Source of the DNA: Rheinheimera faecalis
GTDB lineage: Bacteria > Pseudomonadota > Gammaproteobacteria > Enterobacterales > Alteromonadaceae
DNA length: 64,000 bases
Assembly: GCF_021290965.1 (NCBI RefSeq)
Contig: NZ_JAJOYT010000003.1
Coordinates: 124,001-188,000, forward strand
Reading direction: 5' to 3'
Below the pieces are notes generated by a model. That model saw nothing but the letters and a program-made list of their open reading frames with translations. It did no database searches and was not told where the DNA came from. Every line of letters starts with the position of its first letter. Within the stretch, counting starts at the first letter, position 1. Both the position numbers and the translations under genes were made by a program. Below, in pieces: positions 1-11,297 of this stretch.

Positions 1-8
1 AACTGACG

Positions 9-365
9 ATGCCAGAGCAGGAAGCTGTAATGGGACGTAATAAGCTGGATGGTCAATTAGTGCCGTCAGCGCAGCGCCAGTTAAACTCTCATGCAGATAA
101 AACGGCATTAGAAAACCAAGCTGGCCGTAAACAAATTCTCTGGCAAAACATGCCTGTGGCAGATATTCGCTCACAAGGTATGATTTCTATTGGTTTTTCA
201 GCCAACGCAACAGATGTACCTTTATGGCTGTCAACCCGTTTGGGTGGTAACACCGAAGATGCAGATTTATTGCTGGATTATTGCCAAATTGAAGCGGGGG
301 CTGCTTTTTTTGCCCCCTCTATTAATTTTCTGGAAGAGCAGGCTGGATCAGACCTTTTCAAATAA
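9..365 (+). CDS. hypothetical protein, probably the 3' end of a gene that starts outside the window
   Basis: I do not recognise this protein. The frame stays open back to the window edge, so the ATG at 9 may be internal and the 118 residues seen may be only the C-terminal part of a longer protein. The visible part has no signal peptide or membrane segment and ends in ordinary mixed sequence. Its stop lies 18 bases inside the 3' end of the convergent argR gene, so the two transcripts overlap tail to tail. Coding character is supported by the long open frame and lack of a competing frame over most of its length. Confidence 0.5.
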   Translation: MPEQEAVMGRNKLDGQLVPSAQRQLNSHADKTALENQAGRKQILWQNMPVADIRSQGMISIGFSANATDVPLWLSTRLGGNTEDADLLLDYCQIEAGAAFFAPSINFLEEQAGSDLFK

Positions 366-818
366 CTCAGTCACCTTGTTTAAGGTGAAGTTAATATTTT
401 TCACGCTGGTAGGGGCGATAAAAATGGTGTCATCACCCGCTATAGTGCCCAATACGCCTTCAGCTTTACCCACAGAATCCAGTAAGCGCGCAATCAGCTG
501 AGCTGCACCAGGGCTGGTACGGATAATAATCATCACATCGTTGTGTTCAATATCCAGCACTAATTGACGCAGCGGACTTTTGGTGGTGGGAACACCCAGT
601 TCTGGTGGCAAACAATACACCATTTCTTGCTTGGCATTACGGGTACGCACTGCGCCGTATTTGCTTAACATGCGGGATACTTTTGATTGACTTATATTGT
701 CAAATCCTTCCGCTTTCAGCGCATCAACAATATCGCTTTGGGAACCAAAACGCTCTTCTTTTAATAAGGATTTAAAGGCTTGGATCAAAGCTTCTTGTTT
801 CGATTGTTTAGTCATCAT
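348..818 (-). CDS. argR: arginine repressor ArgR
   Basis: This is the hexameric, arginine-responsive repressor of arginine biosynthesis. At 156 residues it has the normal family length. The N-terminal half is a winged helix with the recognition stretch [13 protein letters not shown]. The C-terminal half carries the core motif [10 protein letters not shown], where the aspartates bind L-arginine and where hexamers form. Two ATG codons stand in tandem at 818 and 815 and neither has a strong ribosome binding site, so the start could be three bases later. It is divergent from mdh, the usual arrangement in gammaproteobacteria. I could not see a convincing ARG box in the 185-bp gap. Confidence 0.97.
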   Translation of the reverse strand: MMTKQSKQEALIQAFKSLLKEERFGSQSDIVDALKAEGFDNISQSKVSRMLSKYGAVRTRNAKQEMVYCLPPELGVPTTKSPLRQLVLDIEHNDVMIIIRTSPGAAQLIARLLDSVGKAEGVLGTIAGDDTIFIAPTSVKNINFTLNKVTELFEKV

Positions 819-840
819 TTTTGTTTAAACTTTTTGTTTT

Positions 841-859
841 TTCGGTCGTCTTGACCGAA
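841..859. other. short perfect hairpin upstream of argR
   Basis: The arms TTCGGTC and GACCGAA pair perfectly around a five-base loop, 22 bases upstream of the argR start. On the argR strand it would sit in the 5' leader, followed by an A-rich run. It is not an ARG box. It could be a leader structure or an operator; nothing else identifies it. Confidence 0.3.
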
Positions 860-1003
860 CTTGGACTAATACTGTGGTTCAGCAAGTAAATTACACCAAA
901 ATCGGATAAAATGCTTAGACTTTAGGCGTAAGTGATTTGTATTTTGTGCCACATTTCAGTATTGTTGGCGCGTTTCTTTTGAACCGTAAATTGGGAGAAT
1001 AGC

Positions 1004-1945
1004 ATGAAAGTTGCCGTATTAGGTGCTGCTGGTGGTATAGGTCAGGCGCTGTCTTTATTATTAAAGTTAAACTTACCAGCTGGTACTGATTTAGCTTTGT
1101 ACGATTTAGCCCCTGTCACACCAGGTGTAGCTGTTGATTTAAGTCATATCCCTACAGCGGTAAAAATTACAGGTTTTGGTAAAGAAGACCTGAATAAAGC
1201 GCTGATTGGTGCTGATATCGTGATGATCCCTGCTGGTATGCCACGCAAGCCAGGTATGGATCGCTCTGATTTATTCAACATTAACGCTGGTGTAGTGAAG
1301 ACTTTGGCTGAAGCTATTGTTGTGAATTGCCCTAAAGCTTTAGTGGGTGTGATCACTAACCCTGTGAATACCACTGTAGCTATCGCCGCTGAAGTGTTCA
1401 AAAAAGCCGGTACTTACGATCCTAAGCGTTTATTCGGTGTCACTACACTGGATGTGATCCGTGCTGAGACTTTTGTTGCTGAATTAAAAGGTAAAAACCC
1501 TGCTGAAATCTTAGTTCCAGTGATCGGTGGTCACAGCGGTACTACTATTCTGCCTCTGCTGTCTCAAGTCAAAGATGTCACTTTCACAGATGAAGAAGTG
1601 TCTTCATTAACTTACCGTATCCAGAATGCCGGAACTGAAGTAGTTGAAGCTAAAGCCGGTGGCGGATCTGCAACTCTGTCTATGGGTCAGGCTGCTGCAC
1701 GTTTCTGTGTGTCTTTAGTGAAAGGCTTACAAGGCGAAAAAGTGACTGAATACGCTTATGTTGAAGGTCAGGGTGAACATGCCCGTTTCTTCGCACAACC
1801 AATCGTATTAGGCAAAAATGGTGTTGAAGCACTGTTACCTATCGGCGAGTTAAGTGCGTACGAGCAAAAAGCCATGAACGACATGTTAGGCACTTTAAAA
1901 GCTGACATCACCTTAGGCGAAGAGTTTGTTGCTAACGCAAACTAA
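1004..1945 (+). CDS. mdh: malate dehydrogenase
   Basis: NAD-dependent malate dehydrogenase of the TCA cycle, converting malate to oxaloacetate in the cytoplasm. The N-terminal Rossmann motif GAAGGIGQ lies at residues 7-14. The substrate loop [11 protein letters not shown] and the catalytic histidine motif IGGHSG near residue 177 are intact. At 313 residues it matches the gammaproteobacterial enzyme (312 in E. coli). The ATG at 1004 follows a GGGAG ribosome binding site. It stands alone as a transcription unit, divergent from argR and closed by a clear terminator. Confidence 0.98.
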   Translation: MKVAVLGAAGGIGQALSLLLKLNLPAGTDLALYDLAPVTPGVAVDLSHIPTAVKITGFGKEDLNKALIGADIVMIPAGMPRKPGMDRSDLFNINAGVVKTLAEAIVVNCPKALVGVITNPVNTTVAIAAEVFKKAGTYDPKRLFGVTTLDVIRAETFVAELKGKNPAEILVPVIGGHSGTTILPLLSQVKDVTFTDEEVSSLTYRIQNAGTEVVEAKAGGGSATLSMGQAAARFCVSLVKGLQGEKVTEYAYVEGQGEHARFFAQPIVLGKNGVEALLPIGELSAYEQKAMNDMLGTLKADITLGEEFVANAN

Positions 1946-1964
1946 GACGCTTTGAATAGGAAAA

Positions 1965-1986
1965 GCCAGCATCAGCTGGCTTTTTT
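1965..1986 (+). terminator. rho-independent terminator of mdh
   Basis: The arms GCCAGC and GCTGGC with an ATCA loop are followed directly by six T residues, 19 bases after the mdh stop. Confidence 0.9.
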
Positions 1987-2060
1987 ATGTCCATGGAGGG
2001 ACGGTAGGTCGCAACTGTCAGGAACGTTGTTGCGACCAGCTTTGGCGTGAGCCGTAGTTT

Positions 2061-3032
2061 TTAGTGATTTCGCTGCACTGCGATATCGGCTAACGTCAAT
2101 AAAGCATCTTTGTAACCAGATTCTGGTAAAAAGGCGATCGCCTGACGGGCTTTTTCAGCTTCCTGATCGGCCATAGCACGAGTGTAATCAAAGGCTTTGG
2201 TTTGTTCTAAAATCGCCATGATACGGTCCAGATGCTGCATTCCATTAGCATGTTCAATCGCATCTTTGAGCAGTTGCTGATCATCACCACTGGTATGACG
2301 CAGCGCATAAATCAGTGGCAGCGTCGGTTTACCTTCGGCTAAATCATCACCGATGTTTTTACCCAGCTCGTCAGCATCTGCCTGATAATCCAATACATCG
2401 TCAATCAGTTGGAAAGCAGTGCCCAGATGCATGCCATAGAGCTTCATCGCATTCACCACAGATTCAGGCTGATTTGCCAGAATAGCGGCAAGCTGGGTGG
2501 CAGCTTCAAATAATTTAGCGGTTTTGCAGTAAATCACCTGCATGTAGTTTTGTTCGGACGTTTCCGGGTCGTTGACGTTCATCAACTGCAATACTTCGCC
2601 TTCAGCAATGATATTGGTGGCGTCGGCGAGGATTTGCATGATCTGCATTTTATCCAGCGACACCATCAGCTGAAACGCTCTTGTATAAAGGAAGTCGCCT
2701 ACTAATACGCTGGCTTGGTTACCAAAAACTGCATTGGCTGTTTCTTTACCTCGGCGCAGCATGGATTCATCGACGACATCATCGTGCAGCAAAGTCGCGG
2801 TGTGAATGAATTCCACTATAGTGGCCAGAGTAATGTGTTGTTGACCTTCATAACCCAGCGCGCGCGCAGCTAATACAGCTAACAATGGGCGCAAACGTTT
2901 GCCGCCACTATTGACTATATAGATGCCAAGCTGATTAATCAGCGCCACCTCAGAACTAAGCTGAGAGAATATATGTTGGTTCACGGCCGTCATGTCGTTA
3001 AGACTGAGCTGGCGGATCTCTTCGAGCGTCAT
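2061..3032 (-). CDS. ispB: octaprenyl diphosphate synthase
   Basis: Long-chain trans-prenyl diphosphate synthase that makes the ubiquinone side chain. Both aspartate-rich motifs are present: LLHDDVVDE (first) and QLIDDVLDY (second). The sequence aligns with E. coli IspB along its whole length, including [12 protein letters not shown] and GKPTLPL. I chose the internal ATG at 3032, giving [10 protein letters not shown] and 323 residues, because this matches the E. coli N-terminus; an in-frame codon four residues upstream is possible. It is divergent from rplU, the standard gammaproteobacterial arrangement. Confidence 0.97.
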   Translation of the reverse strand: MTLEEIRQLSLNDMTAVNQHIFSQLSSEVALINQLGIYIVNSGGKRLRPLLAVLAARALGYEGQQHITLATIVEFIHTATLLHDDVVDESMLRRGKETANAVFGNQASVLVGDFLYTRAFQLMVSLDKMQIMQILADATNIIAEGEVLQLMNVNDPETSEQNYMQVIYCKTAKLFEAATQLAAILANQPESVVNAMKLYGMHLGTAFQLIDDVLDYQADADELGKNIGDDLAEGKPTLPLIYALRHTSGDDQQLLKDAIEHANGMQHLDRIMAILEQTKAFDYTRAMADQEAEKARQAIAFLPESGYKDALLTLADIAVQRNH

Positions 3033-3147
3033 CTGGTAAAACAACTGCTTAGGTATAGAATGTGGCTGATTCTACACCATTGCAGCCGATCAGCTAAAGT
3101 AAAACCCGATCCTTTTTGTTGCTCACTGATCTTTTTAATAATTGTGC

Positions 3148-3176
3148 TTGCGAGGGTAGGGGAAATTGCGTACAAT
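3148..3176 (+). promoter_or_regulatory. sigma-70-type promoter of rplU-rpmA
   Basis: TTGCGA and TACAAT are separated by exactly 17 bases, 64 bases upstream of the rplU start. The -10 element is one base from consensus and the -35 element matches four of six. The position fits a ribosomal protein operon promoter. Confidence 0.6.
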
Positions 3177-3239
3177 TCGCGCCCTGTGATTATAATTAAC
3201 ACGCCCTTAAAAGTCGGCGTGCTTTGTACGGAGTTAACT

Positions 3240-3548
3240 ATGTACGCGGTTTTCCAAAGTGGTGGTAAACAGCACCGTGTAACGGAAGGGCAAACCCTTC
3301 GTCTAGAAAAACTAGACTTAGAAACCGGCGCAACTATTGAATTTTCAGCTCTGATGATCGCTAACGGCGAAGACATCAAGATCGGTACTCCTTTAGTTGA
3401 AGGCAGTAAAGTAACAGCGGAAGTGGTCAACCATGGCCGTGGCGATAAAGTTAAAATCGTCAAATTCCGTCGTCGTAAGCACTACCGTAAACAAGCTGGT
3501 CACCGCCAGTGGTTTACAGAAGTGAAAATTACCGGCATCAGCGCGTAA
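3240..3548 (+). CDS. rplU: 50S ribosomal protein L21
   Basis: Large-subunit protein that binds 23S rRNA. The sequence [14 protein letters not shown] at the start and [16 protein letters not shown] near the end are family hallmarks, and 102 residues is the normal length (103 in E. coli). The open frame extends far upstream into ispB, but the ATG at 3240 is chosen by homology. It is followed after 18 bases by rpmA, so the two ribosomal proteins are co-transcribed, as in nearly all bacteria. Confidence 0.98.
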   Translation: MYAVFQSGGKQHRVTEGQTLRLEKLDLETGATIEFSALMIANGEDIKIGTPLVEGSKVTAEVVNHGRGDKVKIVKFRRRKHYRKQAGHRQWFTEVKITGISA

Positions 3549-3566
3549 TCGAAGGAGTAACTACTC

Positions 3567-3824
3567 ATGGCAAGTAAAAAAGGTGTAGGTAGCACTCGTA
3601 ACGGTCGCGATTCAGAAGCGAAACGCTTAGGTGTGAAACGTTTTGGTGGTGAGTCAGTATTAGCTGGCAACATCATCGTTCGTCAACGTGGTACTAAGTT
3701 CCACGCTGGTAGTAATGTTGGTATCGGTAAAGACCATACATTATTCGCCTTAACTGACGGTAAAGTGCAATTCGAAACGAAAGGCGAGCACAATCGCAAG
3801 TTCGTAAGCATCGTTAGCGAATAA
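3567..3824 (+). CDS. rpmA: 50S ribosomal protein L27
   Basis: Large-subunit protein whose N-terminus reaches the peptidyl-transferase centre. The gene gives 85 residues starting [16 protein letters not shown], with the conserved [14 protein letters not shown]. There is no N-terminal extension of the kind cleaved in Firmicutes. A good GAAGGAG ribosome binding site precedes the ATG. It is the last gene of the rplU-rpmA operon and is followed by a strong terminator that separates it from obgE. Confidence 0.98.
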   Translation: MASKKGVGSTRNGRDSEAKRLGVKRFGGESVLAGNIIVRQRGTKFHAGSNVGIGKDHTLFALTDGKVQFETKGEHNRKFVSIVSE

Positions 3825-3843
3825 CGACGCATTGATTCGAAAA

Positions 3844-3868
3844 GCCCCGCCTAGTGCGGGGCTTTTTT
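3844..3868 (+). terminator. rho-independent terminator after rpmA
   Basis: A seven-base GC-only stem (GCCCCGC with GCGGGGC), a five-base loop and six T residues, 20 bases after the rpmA stop. Confidence 0.92.
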
Positions 3869-3951
3869 ATTAAGAATCGATCAAAGGCTGATACTTCAGT
3901 ATGCTGAAGGTCAGTTTTGTTGCTTTCAATTCATCAGAGCCCTGCTATGCA

Positions 3952-3981
3952 TTCATGTGCGGGTGGAATTGATAGTATAAT
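3952..3981 (+). promoter_or_regulatory. probable obgE promoter
   Basis: A perfect TATAAT stands at 3976-3981, 35 bases before the obgE ATG. The best -35 (TTCATG, 18-base spacing) is weak. Because a strong terminator lies just upstream, obgE must have its own promoter, which supports this call. Confidence 0.45.
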
Positions 3982-4000
3982 GAGCCCATAGTTTTTTTAG

Positions 4001-5176
<1,176 letters not shown>

Positions 5177-5183
5177 GGTGACA

Positions 5184-5672
5184 ATGCGGATTGCAATGAT
5201 AGCGGCTATGGCCAATAACAGAGTAATTGGCAAAGATAACCAGATGCCCTGGCATTTACCGGCTGATCTAAAGCATTTTAAAAAAGTGACTTTAGGCAAG
5301 CCGGTTATTATGGGCAGGAAAACCTATCAGTCTATAGGTAAGGCGCTGCCAGGCCGCCGCAATATAGTGATTAGCAGGCAAAGCGGAGCACTCAGTGCAG
5401 ATGCTGACTGGGTGCAAAGCATTGAGCAGGCTCTGGCTTTAGTACAACACGAAGCTGAAGTGATGATCATAGGCGGTGCTGAAATTTACCGTCAGGTGCT
5501 ACCTTTAGCTGACACACTCTATATTACTGATATTGATTTGACCGTAGAAGGCGATGCCTTCTTTCCAGACTATCAAGCCGTTGCCCCCTGGCGCGAGATT
5601 GCATCTGAACGGCATGAGCCTGATCCACAAAATCCCCATTCTTATCATTTCCGCACCCTGAACAGAGAATGA
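5184..5672 (+). CDS. folA: dihydrofolate reductase
   Basis: NADPH-dependent reduction of dihydrofolate to tetrahydrofolate. The active-site stretch MPWHLPADLKHFK carries the catalytic aspartate, and GRKTYQSIG and VMIIGGAEIYRQ are the cofactor-binding motifs. The ATG at 5184, seven bases after the obgE stop, is preferred over the GTG six bases upstream, because the sequence GAGGTG serves as ribosome binding site and MRIAMIAAM matches the family N-terminus. The product is 162 residues. Confidence 0.96.
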   Translation: MRIAMIAAMANNRVIGKDNQMPWHLPADLKHFKKVTLGKPVIMGRKTYQSIGKALPGRRNIVISRQSGALSADADWVQSIEQALALVQHEAEVMIIGGAEIYRQVLPLADTLYITDIDLTVEGDAFFPDYQAVAPWREIASERHEPDPQNPHSYHFRTLNRE

Positions 5673-5749
5673 ACAGGTCTGCATTGCACCCGTTGCTACA
5701 TGTTGTTACTATGGATTTGTCTGTTTTTTGACTGCTTCAGGAGTAATGT

Positions 5750-6130
5750 ATGAAATTGTTGCCAGCAGTGTTCTGTGGTGTAGTGGTGGCCGGTGCAGTA
5801 TTAGTGTCCCCAGTGGTGCATGCTGACGACCAGCTCGCTGCTTCTATGTGTGATTATGTCAAGGCTGACGATAAAAATAGATTACGCAAAGTATTAAGTG
5901 ATTACCGCCTGCGTTTACGTAACATCTATGATGGTGTGACCTGTAACGGTGATAGCTTGGTGCGGTTTGCGATCAAGAATAATGCAGCGGACGTCGGTGA
6001 ATTTATTGTGAAACAGTTACCGGCAGCTCAGGTTGCAGCTTCTGGTGATGTAGCATGGGCAGAGGGCAATGGTTTTGCTGCTTCTCCTTTGTTAGCTGTA
6101 TTAAAAGAACGTGCGGGTGGTGGTGAGTAA
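5750..6130 (+). CDS. small exported protein, DUF3718-like
   Basis: The 126-residue protein starts with a signal peptide of about 25 residues ending in VVHADD. The mature part has two cysteines (in SMCDYVKADDKNRLRK and DGVTCNGDSLVRFA) that could form a disulfide. The following stretch DVGEFIVKQLP has the look of an ankyrin-like helix pair. The pattern matches what I recall of DUF3718 proteins found in Alteromonadales; the function of that family is unknown to me. It follows folA after 77 bases and ends at a strong terminator. Confidence 0.75.
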   Translation: MKLLPAVFCGVVVAGAVLVSPVVHADDQLAASMCDYVKADDKNRLRKVLSDYRLRLRNIYDGVTCNGDSLVRFAIKNNAADVGEFIVKQLPAAQVAASGDVAWAEGNGFAASPLLAVLKERAGGGE

Positions 6131-6154
6131 TTCACTAATACGATCAGAATAAAA

Positions 6155-6180
6155 AAATCCGCCATATGGCGGATTTTTTT
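6155..6180. terminator. bidirectional terminator between the DUF3718-like gene and the chemoreceptor gene
   Basis: A perfect palindrome AAATCCGCC-ATAT-GGCGGATTT, flanked by A residues on the left and T residues on the right, lies between two convergent genes and can stop transcription from both sides. Confidence 0.9.
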
Positions 6181-6195
6181 TACTAACTAACCAGC

Positions 6196-8208
6196 TCAGA
6201 CTTTGAACTGATCTACGGACTGGCGCAACTCTTCAGCTAAACGCGCTACTTCATGGCTGGACTGAGAGGTTTGTTCAGCGCCAGAAGCTGTTTGTTCAGC
6301 AATAGTCACAATGGATTCTAACAAGTGGCTGATTTCGTTAGACACCTGATTCTGCTCTTTGGCAGCGTGAGAGATTTGTTCGCTCATATCGTGCGCTAAG
6401 TGCACTGCGTTGGTGATAGATTCGAGTGCCTGAGCAGCAACTTCAGTTTGAGTCACACAATTTTCAGCCTGCTTCTTACCTTTGTTCATCGCTTCTACAG
6501 CTGCATGAGCACCGGTTTGCAGAACCTGAATCATCGCCTGTATTTCCTGAGTAGATGCCTGAGTTTTGCTTGCCAGAGAACGAACTTCATCTGCTACCAC
6601 TGCGAAACCACGACCTTGTTCACCAGCACGAGCTGCTTCGATAGCAGCGTTTAATGCCAACAGGTTAGTCTGCTCTGCTATACCACGGATCACATCAAGG
6701 ATGCTGCCGATTGACGCGCTGTCTTTATGCAGTTTGTTGATAACAGTAGAAGCTTGATCGACTTCTTTAGAGAGCTGCAGTATGGTTTGCTTGTTATTTT
6801 CAGAAATCACTTTCACACGCTCAGCTTCACTGTCTGCATTTTTGATTTCGGCCAAGGCGTCGTTTGAGCTTTGCATTACACCTTGTGAAGTGCTGCTCAT
6901 CTCTGTAGTGGCTGTAGCGGCCTGAGTCACCTGAGACTTCTGTTCACGAATAGCTGTAGTCGTTTCCACAGTAATGGCTGAAGTCTGCTCTGAGGCTGCG
7001 GCAAGCTGCGTAGAACGGGAAATAATGCCCTGGATCAGCTGGCGTAAGTTGGTAATAACCTGATTACAGTTACGGGCCAGATCGCCAAACTCGTCCTGCG
7101 CCTTGTCATCCAGTCGTTTGGTTAAATCACCAGAAGCGACCACACCTAAAATTTCGTTCACTTTAGCTAATGGGACAGTAATGCTACGCACAGTGACCAT
7201 GGCAATACCTACAGCTAAACCAATAGAAATCAGCACAACCAGGAATATAGTGGTAATAGCTCCAGTGACATCGGACTGAGCTTCAGCCTGAATTTCACCA
7301 GCGACAGTACGAGCTCGGGATAATAAGCGGTTTAAACCATCTAATGCAGTTTTGTTATGTGCTTCCGCTTGTGTCAGTTGTTTTTGCGCTTCAGCTGAAG
7401 CTGCTAACATTTGTGCTTTTAAGGTCAGAATGCCTTCATCACCAGCTAACAAATCATTAATCGCAGTAATTTTTTCTTCTAAATCAGCCACCATATCAAC
7501 ACTGGCTCCAGCCTCAGTTTTGATGGTATTCATTTGCTGAGTTACACCTTCTAAACGTGAGGTGACTTCATTAGAAATAGTATCTGCTGTGGTTGCTGAA
7601 GTAGTGCGTGTTAAGTCAACGACTACGCTGACTAAGGTATTTAATCCGGTTTCCAGTTCAGTGGCTGCTTTGCTGGCTTGTGGGAAACGACGGGCTACAT
7701 CTCTGACGTCACTGAAATCTAATAATAAGGAAGCTGAGTCATCGGAATTTAATTCTACATCCGATAACTGAGAGGCAATCTGGTCACGTAACGTCAGGCT
7801 TTTGCTCAGCTCTGCGAATAGCTTTTTGCTGACAGGGGTGAATTCAGCATAAGCGGCTGAAACTTCTTTAAACGAATTCGCCAGAGTTTCTTCTTCTGCC
7901 ACTACAGTTTGCAATGCTTTAGCCGCTGTATCGTACAACGCCTGCTCTGCACCGAACTGAGTTTCTAAATCTTTGACCTGTTTTACTTCAGTGGCATAAA
8001 ACGCCTGCAGACTGATTTTGCTCATTTTGACAAATTCACTTTGCAGCACTGCACTATTTTCTAAAGCAGGGATCGAGATTTCATTTACTTGCGTGGTTGA
8101 GGCATTGATACTATTCAAGCTCATGTACGAGGTAATACCGATTACCAGTAGTAGGAGTGAAATTACACCAAAACCACCAATAATCCGAAGTGCTACCGTT
8201 AACTTCAT
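6196..8208 (-). CDS. methyl-accepting chemotaxis protein
   Basis: Transmembrane chemoreceptor feeding the CheA/CheY pathway. A membrane helix (about residues 7-30) is followed by a periplasmic all-helical region of nearly 290 residues, a second membrane helix (about 318-342), a HAMP domain ([16 protein letters not shown] onward) and a long cytoplasmic coiled coil. The hairpin tip [20 protein letters not shown] is fully conserved. The periplasmic part is longer than a simple four-helix bundle, so it may be a double bundle. No CheR-tethering pentapeptide is seen at the C-terminus (ends QSVDQFKV). The ligand is unknown. It is a single-gene unit. Confidence 0.93.
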   Translation of the reverse strand: MKLTVALRIIGGFGVISLLLLVIGITSYMSLNSINASTTQVNEISIPALENSAVLQSEFVKMSKISLQAFYATEVKQVKDLETQFGAEQALYDTAAKALQTVVAEEETLANSFKEVSAAYAEFTPVSKKLFAELSKSLTLRDQIASQLSDVELNSDDSASLLLDFSDVRDVARRFPQASKAATELETGLNTLVSVVVDLTRTTSATTADTISNEVTSRLEGVTQQMNTIKTEAGASVDMVADLEEKITAINDLLAGDEGILTLKAQMLAASAEAQKQLTQAEAHNKTALDGLNRLLSRARTVAGEIQAEAQSDVTGAITTIFLVVLISIGLAVGIAMVTVRSITVPLAKVNEILGVVASGDLTKRLDDKAQDEFGDLARNCNQVITNLRQLIQGIISRSTQLAAASEQTSAITVETTTAIREQKSQVTQAATATTEMSSTSQGVMQSSNDALAEIKNADSEAERVKVISENNKQTILQLSKEVDQASTVINKLHKDSASIGSILDVIRGIAEQTNLLALNAAIEAARAGEQGRGFAVVADEVRSLASKTQASTQEIQAMIQVLQTGAHAAVEAMNKGKKQAENCVTQTEVAAQALESITNAVHLAHDMSEQISHAAKEQNQVSNEISHLLESIVTIAEQTASGAEQTSQSSHEVARLAEELRQSVDQFKV

Positions 8209-8317
8209 AACCTTACTCCCAGTATCCAGGCTAAAAGGGCTTCATTGGCCCTGTCACCACACAATAAACAATTCAAAATACATTATTTTGAAACAGCGTC
8301 GCATTATAGCGTTATTT

Positions 8318-9115
8318 TTAGTCAGAAACACTATAACGCTGTGCCGTCTCAATACAATAGGCCGTTAAATAATTTCCCCATACAGCTCCGGTATCCAGTG
8401 CATGTATGCCTGCAACCGGGCTATAGCCCATCAATGCTGCCCAGTGTCCAAAAAATATCTGCGGGTGAGCTTTTTGTTGCCAAAATTGATACCACGGGGT
8501 CAGATTACTGACTTTATCCGGATGGCGCTTTTCTTTGAGTTCAAGTGCGCCATTTGCCAGACAAAATCGCATTCTGGTGCAACTGTTGATGGTAAAACGC
8601 CAGCGTTCTTCCAAAGTCCGGGCTTCAGACCATAAAGCAGGAGTATTGCCATACATCACGGCAAATAGCTTTTCCGGACTATCTTTCAGTACTTCACTTA
8701 CTTCAGCTGCAGCTTGCAGTGCGACGTCCAGTGACCAATCCGGTGCTAAACCAGCATGAACTAATAACACTTGTCGTTTCGGGTCAAAATGCATTAAAGG
8801 TTGGTGTTGTAGCCAAAGTGCTAATTCAGGCAAGTCGGGGGCTTGAAGTAATTCGTTAAGTTGATCTTTGGCATCTACTTGAGCAAAACCAAAAACACAG
8901 GCCAGAAAATGTAAATCATGATTACCCAGAACTACTTGAGCTTTGTCGCCTAAAGAGCGAATAAATCTCAGCGTTGCTAATGAGTCTGGGCCTCTGGCGA
9001 CTAAATCCCCACAAAACCACAGTTGATCCTGATTTGGATCAAACTGGATTTTAGTTAACAAGGATTGCAGTTGGGTAAAGCAGCCCTGAACATCACCTAT
9101 CACATAGCTTGGCAT
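8318..9115 (-). CDS. apaH: bis(5'-nucleosyl)-tetraphosphatase, symmetrical
   Basis: Metallophosphatase that splits diadenosine tetraphosphate into two ADP and also removes Np4-type RNA caps. The metal-binding motifs GDVQGC, CGDLVARGPDS and LGNHDLH are intact. I chose the ATG at 9115 (265 residues) over the TTG one codon upstream; it begins four bases after the apaG stop. It is the last gene of the lptD-surA-pdxA-rsmA-apaG-apaH operon, in the same order as in E. coli. An 8-bp hairpin surrounds its stop codon, but no T-run follows. Confidence 0.96.
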   Translation of the reverse strand: MPSYVIGDVQGCFTQLQSLLTKIQFDPNQDQLWFCGDLVARGPDSLATLRFIRSLGDKAQVVLGNHDLHFLACVFGFAQVDAKDQLNELLQAPDLPELALWLQHQPLMHFDPKRQVLLVHAGLAPDWSLDVALQAAAEVSEVLKDSPEKLFAVMYGNTPALWSEARTLEERWRFTINSCTRMRFCLANGALELKEKRHPDKVSNLTPWYQFWQQKAHPQIFFGHWAALMGYSPVAGIHALDTGAVWGNYLTAYCIETAQRYSVSD

Positions 9116-9119
9116 CAAA

Positions 9120-9497
9120 TTAATTCAGAATGTTCGGGATAGCCAAACGGAACAGAGGTATAGCTGCTTTAAAAGACAGCTGGCTCTGACTGGTCATTTC
9201 ATAATGACCTTGCATAGTGCCTACCGGCGTCTCCAGCACAGCACCACTGGTATAACTGTAACTGGATCCTGGCGCAAGTTGAGGTTGCTCGCCAACCACT
9301 CCGTCACCATGTACTTCTGTTTCTTTGCCATTGGCATCCGTGATTAACCAATAACGTTTAAGCAGTTGCACTGTTTCCGCACTATGGTTCTTAATAGTGA
9401 TGGTGTAAGCAAAAACATATCGGTCATTCGCAGGATCGGATTGTGCTGCCACATAAAATGTCTCAACTGAGACTGGAATCTCGAAACTCAGGCTCAT
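9120..9497 (-). CDS. apaG: ApaG protein (CorD family)
   Basis: Small beta-sandwich protein of the ApaG/DUF525 family, 125 residues as in E. coli. Conserved motifs include [33 protein letters not shown] and GTMQGHYEM. Its biochemical role is still unclear; the corD phenotype in Salmonella points to magnesium and cobalt handling. Its start overlaps the rsmA stop by four bases (ATGA), indicating translational coupling. Confidence 0.95.
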   Translation of the reverse strand: MSLSFEIPVSVETFYVAAQSDPANDRYVFAYTITIKNHSAETVQLLKRYWLITDANGKETEVHGDGVVGEQPQLAPGSSYSYTSGAVLETPVGTMQGHYEMTSQSQLSFKAAIPLFRLAIPNILN

Positions 9498-10309
9498 AAT
9501 TGTTGTTGCTCTTGTTGATGCAACCAGCGGGCTATGCCTATGAATTGCTCCACACTTAATTGTTCAGGGCGCAACGTTGGATCTATGCCCATTTCAACAA
9601 TCTGCTCTGCAGTTGCAAAGTTGCTGAAACAGTTACGCAAAGTTTTGCGACGCTGGTTAAAGGCTTCTAAGCAGACTCTGTTTAATACAGCAACAGGCAC
9701 GTCTTGTCTTTCTGAGCTCGACTTAGGAATAAGACGGACAACAGCTGAATGTACTTTAGGTGCAGGCTTAAAGGCGCCGGGACCAACTTCAACCACTGGC
9801 ATCGCATGGCAAAAAAACTGAGTCATGACAGATAAACGACCATAAGTTTTAGAACCATGGCCTGCTGTCATGCGCTCCACTACTTCTTTTTGCAGCATGA
9901 AGTGCATGTTCTCAATATCATCTGCGTAATCGAACAGATGGAACAGCAGTGGAGTAGAGATGTTATAAGGCAAATTTCCGAATACTTTTAGTTTCTTTCC
10001 TGGTTGCACCAACTGACGGAAGTCGAATTTCATCGCATCCGCCTGATGTATGGTTAGTTTGTCAGCCAGTACAGGGTGTTCCTGTAAACGTTGTGCCAGA
10101 TCTCTATCCAGTTCAATAACAGTTAAATGGCCGGATTTTTCTACCACAGGCTCAGTGATTGCCCCCAAACCAGGCCCAATCTCTACCAATAGGTCCGTTG
10201 GTTTTGGGTTAATGGCTTTGACTATGCGTTCAATCACTACAGGATCGTGTAAGAAGTTCTGACCAAAACGTTTTCGGGCTGTGTGTCCCAGGTGTACTTT
10301 ATCTGTCAT
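9494..10309 (-). CDS. rsmA: 16S rRNA dimethyltransferase RsmA (KsgA)
   Basis: SAM-dependent dimethylation of two adjacent adenosines near the 3' end of 16S rRNA, a late step of 30S assembly. The N-terminal [12 protein letters not shown], the SAM motif [11 protein letters not shown] and the catalytic NLPYNIS motif are all present. It has 271 residues, as usual. Its start overlaps the end of pdxA by 11 bases and its stop overlaps apaG by four. Confidence 0.97.
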   Translation of the reverse strand: MTDKVHLGHTARKRFGQNFLHDPVVIERIVKAINPKPTDLLVEIGPGLGAITEPVVEKSGHLTVIELDRDLAQRLQEHPVLADKLTIHQADAMKFDFRQLVQPGKKLKVFGNLPYNISTPLLFHLFDYADDIENMHFMLQKEVVERMTAGHGSKTYGRLSVMTQFFCHAMPVVEVGPGAFKPAPKVHSAVVRLIPKSSSERQDVPVAVLNRVCLEAFNQRRKTLRNCFSNFATAEQIVEMGIDPTLRPEQLSVEQFIGIARWLHQQEQQQL

Positions 10310-11297
10310 GTGATAACTTGGCTCTTTGCGCTAAATAAATGGCTTGTTCCAGGGCATGGAATAAACTGCCGGGGTCGGCCTTTCCTGTGCCGGCTAAATC
10401 CAGCGCAGTACCATGGTCGACTGATGTTCTGATTAAAGGTAAACCAAGACTGATATTGACTGAGCGTCCAAAGCCTTTGTATTTCAGAACAGGCAAGCCT
10501 TGATCGTGGTACATAGCTAAAACCGCATCAGCGTGTTCCAGGTATTTTGGTTGAAACAAAGTATCGGCAGGTAAAGGCCCCACCAAATCCATGCCTTCCA
10601 AGCGTAATTCAGCTAAGGTGGGGCTGATGATATCAATTTCTTCACGTCCTAAATGCCCGTCTTCACCTGCATGAGGATTTAAGCCACAGACATAAATAAC
10701 AGGAGATGGAATAGCAAACTTGTGTTGCAAATCATGATGTAACACCGATATCACTTTGCGCAGTCGTTCTTTGGTGATGGCTTTGGCTACGTAAGCCAAT
10801 GGAATATGAGTGGTGGCCAACGCAACTCTTAAACCTTCAGTTGCCAACATCATTACGACATAAGGAGTATTCGACAAATGAGCAAAGTATTCGGTATGAC
10901 CACTAAAAGGAATTCCAGCTTTATTAATAATACCTTTATGCACAGGACCTGTAACTATAGCGTCAAACTCACCTGACATAGATTTCTCGCCGACATAACG
11001 CAAGGTGTCTACTACATAACGGCCATTGGCTTCGTTGAGTTGTCCGGTAATGACAGGCACTTCTAAAGCAAAATCAACACAAGTCAAAGTACCTGCTTGC
11101 TGCGGTTGTGCAGGTTGCTCTGGGTCATAAGGTAAAAGCTGAAGCGGCAGGTTTAACGCTGCCGCTCTTTGTTTTAAAACTTCAGTGTTGGCGCAAACAA
11201 TCAACTGGGCAGGCCAGTCTTTTTGCGCCAACATCACCACCAGATCAGGGCCTATACCAGCCGGCTCACCTGGGGTGATTGCTATCTTTAATGTCAT
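10299..11297 (-). CDS. pdxA: 4-hydroxythreonine-4-phosphate dehydrogenase
   Basis: NAD-dependent enzyme of the DXP-dependent pyridoxal phosphate pathway. The motifs [12 protein letters not shown] at the start, TGPVHKG, GHTEYFA and the metal-site region [16 protein letters not shown] are conserved. It has 332 residues, against 329 in E. coli. The ATG overlaps the surA stop by four bases. The placement of a vitamin B6 gene between surA and rsmA is the widespread enterobacterial order. Confidence 0.97.
   Translation of the reverse strand: MTLKIAITPGEPAGIGPDLVVMLAQKDWPAQLIVCANTEVLKQRAAALNLPLQLLPYDPEQPAQPQQAGTLTCVDFALEVPVITGQLNEANGRYVVDTLRYVGEKSMSGEFDAIVTGPVHKGIINKAGIPFSGHTEYFAHLSNTPYVVMMLATEGLRVALATTHIPLAYVAKAITKERLRKVISVLHHDLQHKFAIPSPVIYVCGLNPHAGEDGHLGREEIDIISPTLAELRLEGMDLVGPLPADTLFQPKYLEHADAVLAMYHDQGLPVLKYKGFGRSVNISLGLPLIRTSVDHGTALDLAGTGKADPGSLFHALEQAIYLAQRAKLSHDR

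Noticed and set aside
3029-3463. Long minus-strand open frame over rplU
   Set aside because: It is antisense to the ribosomal protein gene and has no conserved features.
8308-8340. Terminator at the apaH end
   Set aside because: The 8-bp stem has a 17-base loop containing the stop codon and no T-run after it.
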